Positions 28,417-39,563 of a DNA stretch of 64,000 bases are shown one piece after another (position 1 is the stretch's first letter; every line of letters starts with the position of its first letter). The position numbers and the translations under genes are program-made. The notes under the pieces are model-generated. The model made no database searches. It saw only the letters and a list, made by a program, of their open reading frames with translations, and was not told the DNA's origin. This DNA is from Streptomyces sp. cg36. GTDB lineage: Bacteria > Actinomycetota > Actinomycetes > Streptomycetales > Streptomycetaceae. The stretch is taken from the NCBI RefSeq assembly GCF_041080675.1, contig NZ_CP163520.1:2170001-2234000 (forward strand), in the 5' to 3' direction.

Positions 28417-28808
28417 GCCCCTGCCCCGCCCTCTCCGTACGTACGCTCCAGGTCCTCGGCCCGCCATCGGCGCCCGCCCTGCGCGACCTCGGGGTCGAGG
28501 CGGACCTTGGGCAGCCGGGCCTCGCGCATCGCCTCGGTGAACGGGCCGAGCGAGAGGGCGATCCAGGGCTGCATCGGGCCGAGCGCGCCCACCAGCTTCG
28601 GGAGCGTGCTGAAGGCCACCGGGACCGGCGGTCCCGAAGGGGGTCTGAGCAGCTCGAAGTCGACGTGGGGCGCCGAGCCGTCGGCCGGGTAGCGCGGATG
28701 GGCCGGGACGAACACCGGCGTGTGGTACGGCGGGACGCCGGGTTGCGCGCTCTTCGCCGCGTCGACGCCGACGATGCCGAGGATCCGGGACGCGTTCGGT
28801 TCAGCCAC
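28413..28808 (-). CDS. Small conserved protein at head of ESX cassette (SseB/SAV_915-like?)
   Basis: A 131-residue protein. The central part (VFVPAHPRYPADGSAPHVDF, then FSTLPKLVGALGPMQPWIAL) recalls the SseB-like/SAV_915 actinobacterial family, but I am not certain. It is coupled by ATGA to the next gene. The start is unclear: GTG at 28808 has only GAGA upstream, and a TTG at 28817 has nothing better. As first gene of the four-gene unit it may be a chaperone or regulator of the putative effector. Confidence 0.65.
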   Translation of the reverse strand: MAEPNASRILGIVGVDAAKSAQPGVPPYHTPVFVPAHPRYPADGSAPHVDFELLRPPSGPPVPVAFSTLPKLVGALGPMQPWIALSLGPFTEAMREARLPKVRLDPEVAQGGRRWRAEDLERTYGEGGAGA

Positions 28809-28850
28809 GTGTCTCAACTTATGCGGCCGTTCAGAGCGTCAATACGACGA

Positions 28851-28904
28851 AAACCGCCCAAAGCCTTCACCCATGGTCAATGGATGCCAGGTCTTGGGCG
28901 GTTT
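28851..28904 (-). terminator. Hairpin with T-run downstream of ribF
   Basis: AAACCGCCCAA and TTGGGCGGTTT (11 base pairs) enclose a 32-base loop. On the minus strand the second arm ends in TTTT, like a rho-independent terminator, and it lies between ribF (ends 28988) and the ESX cassette start at 28808. The block from about 28840 to 28950 is visibly richer in A and T than the rest of the window. Confidence 0.55.
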
Positions 28905-28987
28905 CTGGTCACTGGTTGACCAACGTTTGACCGGTACTCCAGCTACTCCAGCGCCGGCCGGTACCGGTACCACGCCTGCGCCAATGC

Positions 28988-29947
28988 CTACGCCTCGTCG
29001 GCCTCGTCCGCCTCGATCAGCTCGGTCGAGCGCTTCACGTCGCGCGCGATCGCTTCGAGCAGCGCCTCGATCGACTCGAACTTCTCCTGGCCGCGCACAT
29101 AGGCGAGGAAGTCGACCGCCACGTGCAGCCCGTACAGATCCAGCCCGACGCGGTCGATCGCGTACGCCTCGACCGTGCGCTCGGTGCCGTCGAACTGCGG
29201 GTTGGTGCCGACCGAGATCGCGGCGGGCATCCGCTCGCCGTTCGCGGTGAGCCAGCCCGCGTAGACGCCGTCCGCCGGGATGGCGGTGTGCGGCAGGGTC
29301 TCCACGTTGGCGGTCGGGTAGCCGAGCTCCCGGCCGCGCTGGGCGCCGCGTACGACGACGCCCTCGACCCGGTGCGGACGGCCGAGGATCTCGGCCGCGC
29401 CCGCCACGTCGCCCTCGGCGACCAGCCGCCGCGTCAGGGTGGAGGAGAACGGCTGCCCGCCGCCCGCCTCGCCGCTGACGAACAGGTCGATCACGTCGAC
29501 CTCGTAGTCGTACGTCTCGCCCAGCTCGGCCAGGAAGGCCACGTTCCCGGCGGCCTTGTGGCCGAAGCGGAAGTTGGGGCCCTCCACGACCACGCGCGCG
29601 TGGAGCTTGTCGACGAGCGCCTTCACCACGAACTCGGCGGGCGACAGCTTCGAGAACTCGCTGGTGAACGGCAGGATCAGCAGCGCGTCCACGCCGAGGT
29701 CCGCCATCAGCTCGGCGCGCCGGTGGTGCGGGGCGAGCAGCGGCGGGTGGCTGCCGGGGCGCACGACCTCGCTGGGGTGCGGGTCGAAGGTCACCACGAC
29801 CGAGGGGATGCCCAGCTCGCGGGCGCGCTCCACGGCCCGCCCGATGATCACCTGATGACCTCGGTGCACCCCGTCGTAGGAGCCGATGGTGACGACGCTG
29901 CGTCCCCAGTCCTGGGGGATGTCCTCCAAGCCACGCCAGCGCTGCAC
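28988..29947 (-). CDS. ribF: Bifunctional riboflavin kinase / FAD synthetase
   Basis: RibF converts riboflavin to FMN and then FAD. The 319-residue protein has the N-terminal adenylyltransferase domain (SYDGVHRGHQVIIGRA, VTFDPHPSEVV) and the C-terminal kinase domain (GRELGYPTANV, then GTNPQFDG). GTG at 29947 is preceded by GAGGAG. It lies 63 bases after the trypsin-like/STAND gene and is probably the last gene of the infB-truB unit, an order conserved in many bacteria. Confidence 0.97.
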   Translation of the reverse strand: MQRWRGLEDIPQDWGRSVVTIGSYDGVHRGHQVIIGRAVERARELGIPSVVVTFDPHPSEVVRPGSHPPLLAPHHRRAELMADLGVDALLILPFTSEFSKLSPAEFVVKALVDKLHARVVVEGPNFRFGHKAAGNVAFLAELGETYDYEVDVIDLFVSGEAGGGQPFSSTLTRRLVAEGDVAGAAEILGRPHRVEGVVVRGAQRGRELGYPTANVETLPHTAIPADGVYAGWLTANGERMPAAISVGTNPQFDGTERTVEAYAIDRVGLDLYGLHVAVDFLAYVRGQEKFESIEALLEAIARDVKRSTELIEADEADEA

Positions 29948-30010
29948 TGTGACCGCTCCTCGCCCGAAACTCGCCCGAAATCCGAACCCTTGTGCGTGCG
30001 AGAAGGCTTC

Positions 30011-33000
30011 TCACACAGGTCTAAGACTGCCATGCCCGGCGTGCGCGGCCCGCATCGGCATGGGCACAGCAAGCGACTCGACGCTCCGCCGGGCGCTCGG
30101 ACCGACCACCGCCGCCCACTCGTGCGGCGCCTGGACCAGCCAGCCCGCCACCTGAACGGCGAATTCCGGTACGTCCCCGGCCAGCTCGACCAGGAACCGG
30201 TCGAAACAGGAAGCGCCCTCCGCCGTCCGGCCGAACAGCAGCCCCGTCCGGTGCACCAGATCGCGGGTGCGCACCTCCGGGCGCTCCCCGGCGCCCCGCG
30301 CGGCGGCCCGCAGCAGCTCCTCCAGCACGCCCGCGTCCCGCGACTCGTACCGCTCGTACTCCAGCAGTACGTCGAGCAGCTCGGCCCGCAGGGGGCGCGA
30401 GGTGCGGCTGCCGGGCGCCGCGAGCACCGGTGCCAGCGCCCGCCGCAGCCGTGGCGCACAGCTCCGCAGCACGGCCGTGACCAGCGGAAACAGCACGGCC
30501 CTCGCCGCCGGGCCGTACTCCAGCCGGCGCTCCACGAACGCGGCGACGTCCGGCGCGCCCTCCGGATGGCGGTCCGCGTACCCGCGCACGAGGGCTGCCG
30601 CGCGACGGGCGAGCGCGGGCGTGTTGATCTCGGCGAGCGCCCTCAGCACCTCCGCCGCGCCCTCCCCCGGCTGGTCCAGACGGGTCTGGAAGGCGCCGAG
30701 CACCGGCTCGGGGTGGGTGGTGAGCGCGGCCACCAGCGCGGCGGCGGGCAGCCGCGGGTCACCGCCCGCGTACCGGGCGAGCGTCTTGTCGAGATAGCGG
30801 GCCCGGGTGCGCGGATCGCGGACCAGCAGCCCGAGCGCGGCCCCGTGCAGCGGAGTGTCGGCGGGCCGGGCCAGCAGGGCGAGCGCCGCGTACCGCAGCA
30901 GGTCGCGGTCGGCGCCGGTGGTGACGTACGGGGCGACCCTCGGCCCGTACGCCGCCGCGGCCACCCGCCGCTCCGGCCGGTCGTCGTGGGCCCAGCGGTC
31001 CACCGCCCGGCAGAGCGCCGACGGCTCGTCCTCGGCGAGCGCGGCCAGCAGTTCGTCGGCGCGGGCGTGCGCGGTGGCGACCAGCGCCTCGGTGAGGTCG
31101 TCGACGGCCAGTGCGCGGCGGGCGTAGAGCAGGGCCTGCGCGGCCCCGGCGACCGTCGGGCGCATCTCGCCGCCGGGCGGGGCGGGCAGCGCCCGCTCGT
31201 CGGTGAACCACCGGCACAGCAGCGGCTGTACGCCGCGCGGCTCGGCCGCCAGCCGCCGGTCCACCGCGTCCAGGTACCGCTCCCAGCCGGGCGCGCCCCC
31301 CGGCTCGCCGTCGGCGGGCACCAGCCGCCGCAGCAGGTCCATCCGCCGGTCGTCCCCGATCCGCAGCCGCTGCCAGAACCAGGGGCCGAACTCCCCGAGC
31401 CCGCCGAGCCGGTCGGGGCCGCCGCCGCGCACCGACCGCTCGCTGATCCGGTCGGCGAGCACCCGCAGCACGCCGAGGTACTGCCGGGGCTCGGGCACCC
31501 TCAGCAGGGTCTGGCCGAGCAGCTGGACGGCCCACCAGGTGGCGTCGGCGGCCCGGCCCGGCCGCTCGTCAGCGGCCCGCGGCCCCGGCACGTCGACGGG
31601 TGCGCGGTCGGCGGGTTCGGAGTCGGCCGGTTCGGGGCCAGTGGGTTGGCGGTCGACGGGTTCGCGGTCGGCCGGTTCGGAGTCGGCGGCGAGCCGGTCC
31701 AGCGCCTCCACCAGCCGCTCCAGGCGCGGGGCGAGCCGGTGCGGGCCGTGCTGGCGGTCGACGAGCAGCAGGGCCTGGAGGACCGGGCCGATCCGGTGCC
31801 GGGGCACCGGCAGCGAGCGCGGCGCGTCCTCGGCTCCCGGGGCCCCCTGCCCGTCGGCGGCGGCCGGCGGGGGCTGCACGGAGGTACGGGAGCGGCGCCC
31901 GCGCCGGGTTCCGGCCCCGGCGGCCGGGGCCCGCCCGCCCTCGCGCGGCCCGGGCACCTGGGGCGCGGCCGACGCGCCCCGGGAACCGGGCGGCGGCGGA
32001 ACGTAGGCGTCCGGCTCCCGGTCGGGGCCCTCGGGGCGGCTCGTCCCGGGCCGCGACGGCAGCGCCGGGGCCCGCCCGTCGGCCCCTGAGTCGGCGCACC
32101 AGCGGTGGACCAGGGCGTGCAGGGCCGCGTCCAGGTCGAGGTGGGTGGCCTGCACCCAGTCGGCCAGCTCCTCGTGCGCGAAGCGGTAGCCGGAGCCCGC
32201 CGGGACCAGCAGCCCCTCGGTGAGGACGGCCGAGGCCCAGCCGGTGCGCCAGGGGAAGACCTCCTCGAAGTTCTCGCGGTCCAGCTCGCCCTGGCCGGGG
32301 CCCAGACAGCGGCGGGCCGCCTCGTGGACGCGGCCCGCGACCCGCGCGGCCAGCCGCCGGACCGCCGTGCCCCGCAGCGGCGGACGCCGGGCGGCGGCGA
32401 GACGGACCGCGATCCGCAGGCACATCAGGTCCAGATGGGCGGTGAAGACGTCCTCGCGCCCGGGGCGGCCCGGCACCTCGCCGGGCAGCGCGTCGCGCAC
32501 CTCGGCGAGCAGCCGCAGCGTCAGCGGATGGCGGCCCGCCCGCTCGGCGAGGGCGCCGTCGGGGATGCCGTAGCGCTCGCGGGCGCGGGCCGCCTCCTTG
32601 CGGGAGAGGTCGCCGATCCGTACGGCGGGCGGCAGCCGGGGCGCCGCCACCGGGTGCAGTACCTCGGGCGGGTAGAGGGCGCCCGCCTGCTCCCAGTGCT
32701 CGGGGCGGCACGCCACGACCAGCCGCACCCCCGTCTCGCGCAGCCACCGCGCGGTCCCGGCGGTCCACTCGGCGAGCCGGTGCGCGAGGACCGGCGGCAT
32801 CTCCTCCGGCCCGTCGAGCACCACCAGCAGGGGCCGCCCGGCCTCCCGGGCGAGCCGGGCCACCCGCCCGGGGGTGGCGCACTCCATGTCGCCGGTGGCG
32901 CCCGCGGCGGCCACGATCCGGCCCGCCTGGCCGAGCGCCCGGGCCACCGCGTCGGCCACCGAGCCGTCGCCCGCGTGCAGATCGGCGCCGCGCAGCCAGA

Positions 33001-33862
33001 CGGTGGGCGCGGGCCCGGCGCCCTGCGCGCGGCGGGCGGCGAGCGCGGCGAGTTCGGTGGTGCGGCCGGTGCCGGGGTCGCCGACCAGGCCGAGCACCAG
33101 GGCCGGACCGGCCGCGAAGTCGCTGAACTGCCGTACGGTGAGCCGCCGTTCGACCGGATCCTGCCAGGCGCTGGGCCCGCCCACCGAGCCCACCGAGGTC
33201 GCGGTGAGCTGGAGGGCACCCGCCAGGTTCAGGTCCTGTCCGTACGCCGGTACGGTCGCCGCGTTGCGCAGCAGCAGCTCCCGCAGGGGGTCGCAGTCGG
33301 GCCGCAGCGGCACCGCGAACCCGGCCGCCCGGTGCGCCGCGTGCAGGGCGGTGCCGAGCACGCCGAGCACCGCGCCGGTGGCCGCGTCCAGGACCGGCCC
33401 GCCCGCCGCCTCACCGCCGAGCCGCAGCGCCTCGGCGCCCTCGGTGCCGATCGCCAGCTCCAGCGCGGAGTCGAGGAGATGGAAGCGGTCGGTGGCGGTG
33501 TAGGTGACCGGGGACTCGCCGAGCACCCGCGCCTCGCGCCAGCCGTGCGCGGCGATCCGTACGTAGGTGCCCGCGCCGATCGAGGCGCGGGCGGCCACCG
33601 GCAGCGGGCGCACGCCCAGCCCCTCGGTGCGCACCAGTGCGAGATCGGCCTCCGGCAGCGGGGTGACGGCGTCGGCCTCGGCCAGATGGGTGCGCTCGCC
33701 GGGGGCGTGCAGCACCACCCGGCTGAGCCCGTCCACGGCCTCGTGGCTGGTGACCACGGTGCCGCGGTCGTCGGCGACGAAGCCGGTCCCCCGGGCCCGT
33801 CCCGCCAGATCACAGATCCGTACCAGCGTCTCCCGGCCCCCGTCGCCGTCCCCGCGTCCCAT
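30011..33862 (-). CDS. Trypsin-like domain fused to STAND-type P-loop NTPase
   Basis: About 1283 residues. Residues 1-185 resemble a trypsin-like peptidase: His40 (VVTSHEAV) and Asp73 (EADLALVR) are present, but the GDSGGP position reads EAAGGP, with Ala153 where serine should be. Residues 255-600 are a STAND/NACHT-like NTPase: GDPGTGRT (261-268, Arg267 in place of the Walker A Lys), LLVVLDG (Asp350) and a VVACRPEHW sensor-like strand. A Pro/Glu/Asp repeat linker (about 720-770) leads to helical HEAT-like repeats. ATG at 33862 has no ribosome-binding site; TACCGT eight bases upstream would fit a leaderless message. It sits between truB and ribF. Confidence 0.8.
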   Translation of the reverse strand: MGRGDGDGGRETLVRICDLAGRARGTGFVADDRGTVVTSHEAVDGLSRVVLHAPGERTHLAEADAVTPLPEADLALVRTEGLGVRPLPVAARASIGAGTYVRIAAHGWREARVLGESPVTYTATDRFHLLDSALELAIGTEGAEALRLGGEAAGGPVLDAATGAVLGVLGTALHAAHRAAGFAVPLRPDCDPLRELLLRNAATVPAYGQDLNLAGALQLTATSVGSVGGPSAWQDPVERRLTVRQFSDFAAGPALVLGLVGDPGTGRTTELAALAARRAQGAGPAPTVWLRGADLHAGDGSVADAVARALGQAGRIVAAAGATGDMECATPGRVARLAREAGRPLLVVLDGPEEMPPVLAHRLAEWTAGTARWLRETGVRLVVACRPEHWEQAGALYPPEVLHPVAAPRLPPAVRIGDLSRKEAARARERYGIPDGALAERAGRHPLTLRLLAEVRDALPGEVPGRPGREDVFTAHLDLMCLRIAVRLAAARRPPLRGTAVRRLAARVAGRVHEAARRCLGPGQGELDRENFEEVFPWRTGWASAVLTEGLLVPAGSGYRFAHEELADWVQATHLDLDAALHALVHRWCADSGADGRAPALPSRPGTSRPEGPDREPDAYVPPPPGSRGASAAPQVPGPREGGRAPAAGAGTRRGRRSRTSVQPPPAAADGQGAPGAEDAPRSLPVPRHRIGPVLQALLLVDRQHGPHRLAPRLERLVEALDRLAADSEPADREPVDRQPTGPEPADSEPADRAPVDVPGPRAADERPGRAADATWWAVQLLGQTLLRVPEPRQYLGVLRVLADRISERSVRGGGPDRLGGLGEFGPWFWQRLRIGDDRRMDLLRRLVPADGEPGGAPGWERYLDAVDRRLAAEPRGVQPLLCRWFTDERALPAPPGGEMRPTVAGAAQALLYARRALAVDDLTEALVATAHARADELLAALAEDEPSALCRAVDRWAHDDRPERRVAAAAYGPRVAPYVTTGADRDLLRYAALALLARPADTPLHGAALGLLVRDPRTRARYLDKTLARYAGGDPRLPAAALVAALTTHPEPVLGAFQTRLDQPGEGAAEVLRALAEINTPALARRAAALVRGYADRHPEGAPDVAAFVERRLEYGPAARAVLFPLVTAVLRSCAPRLRRALAPVLAAPGSRTSRPLRAELLDVLLEYERYESRDAGVLEELLRAAARGAGERPEVRTRDLVHRTGLLFGRTAEGASCFDRFLVELAGDVPEFAVQVAGWLVQAPHEWAAVVGPSARRSVESLAVPMPMRAAHAGHGSLRPV

Positions 33863-34044
33863 GTCCGAAACGGTAGGTCTGCGGTGATCCGCCCGAGAAG
33901 AACGCGAGGCGAACGCGCCCCCCAATGCACCCTGTTTTCACTACGAGCGCCCGCCCACGGGGGTGAAGACGGCTGCGGCGGGCCCACGAGGGACCCGCCA
34001 CACGGGTGGAGCACCGGGGCGGCCACAGGGCCTGCCGGTCGGCC

Positions 34045-34947
34045 CTAGCCGAACACCGCCAGGCTCTTGGCCTTGCCCCGCTGGCTCTCCACCAGCGCGA
34101 GCATCTTGCCGCCCGGCCCGTAGACCGCGACCGGCCCGCCCTGCCCGTACACCTCGGGCATGTCCAGGCGCACCCCGTTCAGGAGCAGCCCGGCGCGCCG
34201 CTCGTCCACGTCCCAGCGCGGGAACGCGGCGGCGGCGGCATCGGCCACCGGCATCACGGTCAGCTCCTCCTGGAGCTGGTCGAGGGTGCGGGCCGCGTCC
34301 AGCCCGTAGGGGCCGACCCGGGTGCGGCGCAGCGCGGTCAGATGGCCGCCGACGCCGAGCCCGGCACCCAGGTCGCGGGCGAGGGCGCGGATGTAGGTCC
34401 CCGAGGAGCAGACCACCGAGACGACCAGGTCGACGACGGGGGTGCCGTCCTCGGCCACGGCCTCGCGCACGTCGTAGACGCGGAAGGAGGACACCGTCAC
34501 CGGCCGGGCCGGGATCTCGAACTCCTCGCCGCCGCGCACCCGCGCGTAGGAGCGCTTGCCGTCGATCTTGATGGCCGAGACCTTCGACGGCACCTGCATG
34601 ATGTCGCCGGTCAGCGCCGCGACCCCGGCGTCGATGCCCTCGCGGGTCACCTTCGAGGCATCGGCGGACGAGGTGATCTCGCCCTCGGCGTCGTCGGTGA
34701 CCGTGTCCTGGCCGAGGCGGATCGTACCGAGGTACTCCTTCTCGGTCAGGGCGAGGTGCCCGAGCAGCTTGGTGGCCCGCTCGACGCCCAGGACGAGCAC
34801 GCCCGTCGCCATCGGGTCGAGCGTGCCCGCGTGGCCGACCCGGCGGGTCTTGGCGATCCCGCGCATCTTGGCCACGACGTCGTGCGAAGTGAAGCCGGAC
34901 GGCTTGTCGACGATGACAAGGCCGTCCGGCACCGGGTTCTGGCTCAT
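34045..34947 (-). CDS. truB: tRNA pseudouridine(55) synthase
   Basis: TruB converts U55 of the tRNA T-arm to pseudouridine. The 300-residue protein shows VDKPSGFTSHDVV at the start, the catalytic motif RVGHAGTLDPMATGVLVLG with Asp44, and a C-terminal RNA-binding part. Its ATG overlaps the rbfA stop by four bases, so translation is coupled. The family call is clear from the catalytic loop. Confidence 0.97.
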   Translation of the reverse strand: MSQNPVPDGLVIVDKPSGFTSHDVVAKMRGIAKTRRVGHAGTLDPMATGVLVLGVERATKLLGHLALTEKEYLGTIRLGQDTVTDDAEGEITSSADASKVTREGIDAGVAALTGDIMQVPSKVSAIKIDGKRSYARVRGGEEFEIPARPVTVSSFRVYDVREAVAEDGTPVVDLVVSVVCSSGTYIRALARDLGAGLGVGGHLTALRRTRVGPYGLDAARTLDQLQEELTVMPVADAAAAAFPRWDVDERRAGLLLNGVRLDMPEVYGQGGPVAVYGPGGKMLALVESQRGKAKSLAVFG

Positions 34948-35396
34948 TCGGCGGCGGTACCCTCGTCGTCCTCGTCACCGGGCTTCTTGTACGGGTCGGC
35001 GTCGCCGGCGTACTGGGCGCCCGAGGAGACCTCGCGGACCGCGGCGTCGGAGGCCCGCGCCTTGTCGAGGAGGTCCTCGATCGTCTTGGCGTTCTCCGGC
35101 AGGGCGTCCGCCACGAACGTCAGGGTCGGCGTGAACTTGGTGCCGGCGGCGGCGCCGACCGCGGAGCGCAGGATGCCCTTGGCGCTCTCCAGCCCGGCGG
35201 CGGCGCTGGCCCGGTCCTCGTCGTCGCCGTAGACCGTGTAGAAGACCGTGGCCTCCCGCAGGTCGCCGGTGACCCTGGTGTCCGTGATGGTCACGTGCGT
35301 ACCGAGGCGCGGGTCCTTGATGCCGCGCTGCAGCTTCTGGGCGACCACCTCCCGGATGAGGTCCGCCAGCTTCTTCGCCCGCGCGTTGTCGGCCAC
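34944..35396 (-). CDS. rbfA: 30S ribosome-binding factor RbfA
   Basis: RbfA assists late 16S rRNA maturation, especially at low temperature. The 150-residue protein has the single KH-like fold (LADLIREVVAQKLQRGIKDP, LGTHVTITDTRVTGDL, VYGDDEDRASAAAGLESAKG) and the usual acidic C-terminal tail. It lies 38 bases downstream of the DUF503 gene and overlaps truB. Confidence 0.97.
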   Translation of the reverse strand: MADNARAKKLADLIREVVAQKLQRGIKDPRLGTHVTITDTRVTGDLREATVFYTVYGDDEDRASAAAGLESAKGILRSAVGAAAGTKFTPTLTFVADALPENAKTIEDLLDKARASDAAVREVSSGAQYAGDADPYKKPGDEDDEGTAAE

Positions 35397-35434
35397 TGGT
35401 CCTTCTCCTTCTTTGCCTTGCTCAAGCTCAAGAT

Positions 35435-35728
35435 TCAGTCTTCGTCACTGTGGAGCCGGCGTCGCACCGACAGCAGCTCCACCTCGGGCCGGGCGGCGAC
35501 CATGCGCTCGCACCGGTCCAGTACGTCTGTGAGGTGCCCCGTGTCGCCGGAGACCACCGCCAGGCCGATCTCGGCCCTGCGATGGAGGTCCTGGTCGCCG
35601 ACCTCCGCCGCGCTCACCGCGAACTTGCGCTGGAGCTCGGCCACGATCGGCCGGACGACGGAGCGTTTTTCCTTCAGCGACCGCACGTCGCCGAGAAGCA
35701 GATCGAAGGACAGCGTCCCCACATACAT
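35435..35728 (-). CDS. DUF503 (YlxP-like) protein
   Basis: A 97-residue protein of the DUF503/YlxP family, recognised by MYVGTLSFDLLLGDVRSLKEKRSVVRPI and AEVGDQDLHRRAEIGLAVVS. These are small proteins always found between infB and rbfA in Gram-positive bacteria. A ribosome-assembly role was proposed for B. subtilis YlxP. The start at 35728 is set by the conserved N-terminus; the ribosome-binding site is weak. Confidence 0.93.
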   Translation of the reverse strand: MYVGTLSFDLLLGDVRSLKEKRSVVRPIVAELQRKFAVSAAEVGDQDLHRRAEIGLAVVSGDTGHLTDVLDRCERMVAARPEVELLSVRRRLHSDED

Positions 35729-35812
35729 AGGTGTCCGGATGTCCCGCCGGTACGGGGTAGATGGCCCCGCCGACCACTTGACGGGGACATCAGAACCGTA
35801 CACGCAACGGCC

Positions 35813-35850
35813 GGGGCCGATCGACGGAATAACCTCCGCCGACCGGCCCC
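35813..35850 (-). terminator. Hairpin downstream of infB
   Basis: GGGGCCG and CGGCCCC form the base of an imperfect hairpin in the 190-base gap between infB and the DUF503 gene. It could attenuate transcription after infB or mark a processing point. The rest of the gap shows nothing recognisable. Confidence 0.4.
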
Positions 35851-35918
35851 GCCCGCCCGTCGCGCGGCCACCGTTCCTGGTGGATCGCGCTCCGGGCGGG
35901 CTCCTGTCACTGCGACGA

Positions 35919-39005
<3,087 letters not shown>

Positions 39006-39043
39006 TTCGCTCCTTTTAGGTCCGGGTTACCGCCGGACCGTCG

Positions 39044-39086
39044 CTACTTCATGGGCGTACTCATCGCGTACTCATCGAGTGCTCAT
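39044..39086 (-). promoter_or_regulatory. Three overlapping mini-ORFs in the infB leader
   Basis: The minus strand reads three short frames linked by ATGA overlaps: 39086-39072 (MSTR), 39075-39061 (MSTR) and 39064-39044 (MSTPMK), produced by an 11-base tandem repeat (plus strand 39056-39088, CGTACTCATCG). They end 38 bases before the infB start. None has a strong ribosome-binding site. Such chained start/stop codons just ahead of an initiation-factor gene could act as a translational attenuator. Confidence 0.4.
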
Positions 39087-39153
39087 CGCAATCTCGACCT
39101 ACTTCCAACTCGCGAGGTACCTGACCGCACGGGGTTCCGTGCCGTACTTCTTC

Positions 39154-39432
39154 TTACTGTGCTGCCTGCTCGACGTGCTGACGCACCGCCTCGCTGTCGA
39201 GCTGCTCCTTGACCTTGAAGGCCCGGGAGAGCGCCCGGCGGCGGACCGCCAGGTCGAGACAGACCGAGGCCGGGTGCAGATAAGCACCCCGGCCGGGCAG
39301 CGTACCGCGAGGATCGGGGGCGCAGGCGCCCTCGATCACCACGATCCGCAGCAGATCGCTCTTGGCCGCTCGCTCCCGGCATCCCACGCAGGTTCGCTCA
39401 GGGCATGCGCGGGCATGCGTCCGGCCAGACAC
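39154..39432 (-). CDS. ylxR: YlxR RNA-binding protein
   Basis: A 92-residue YlxR/DUF448 protein with the signature PERTCVGCRERAAKSDLLR and GRGAYLHPASVCLDLAVRRR. YlxR lies between nusA and infB in most bacteria. It has been reported to bind RNA, and in some species to act with RNase P or as a nucleoid-associated regulator. The start at 39432 keeps the full conserved N-terminus. Confidence 0.93.
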   Translation of the reverse strand: MSGRTHARACPERTCVGCRERAAKSDLLRIVVIEGACAPDPRGTLPGRGAYLHPASVCLDLAVRRRALSRAFKVKEQLDSEAVRQHVEQAAQ

Positions 39433-39522
39433 GTTTAAGTCTACCTCCCCGTACCGACCTCACCCCTTTGGGGCAAAAATCGAACGGCCGTTGTCCTAAA
39501 AGATCGCCACGACGGGAACAGC

Positions 39523-39555
39523 GGAAGGGCCCGGGTTTGTTCCCGGACCCCTTCG
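39523..39555 (-). terminator. Attenuator-like hairpin between nusA and ylxR
   Basis: GAAGGG-CCGGG and CCCGG-CCCCTTC form a hairpin with one mismatch and one bulge around a short T-rich loop, eight bases after the nusA stop. On the minus strand it is followed 25 bases later by a short TTTT run. It probably attenuates or processes the transcript before ylxR-infB. Confidence 0.55.
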
Positions 39556-39563
39556 CCGTCGGG

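Noticed and set aside
30011..33862. Calling the trypsin/STAND gene an antiviral defence system
   Set aside because: The gene sits in a conserved core operon without other defence genes, and both catalytic centres look altered. The domain order alone is not enough.
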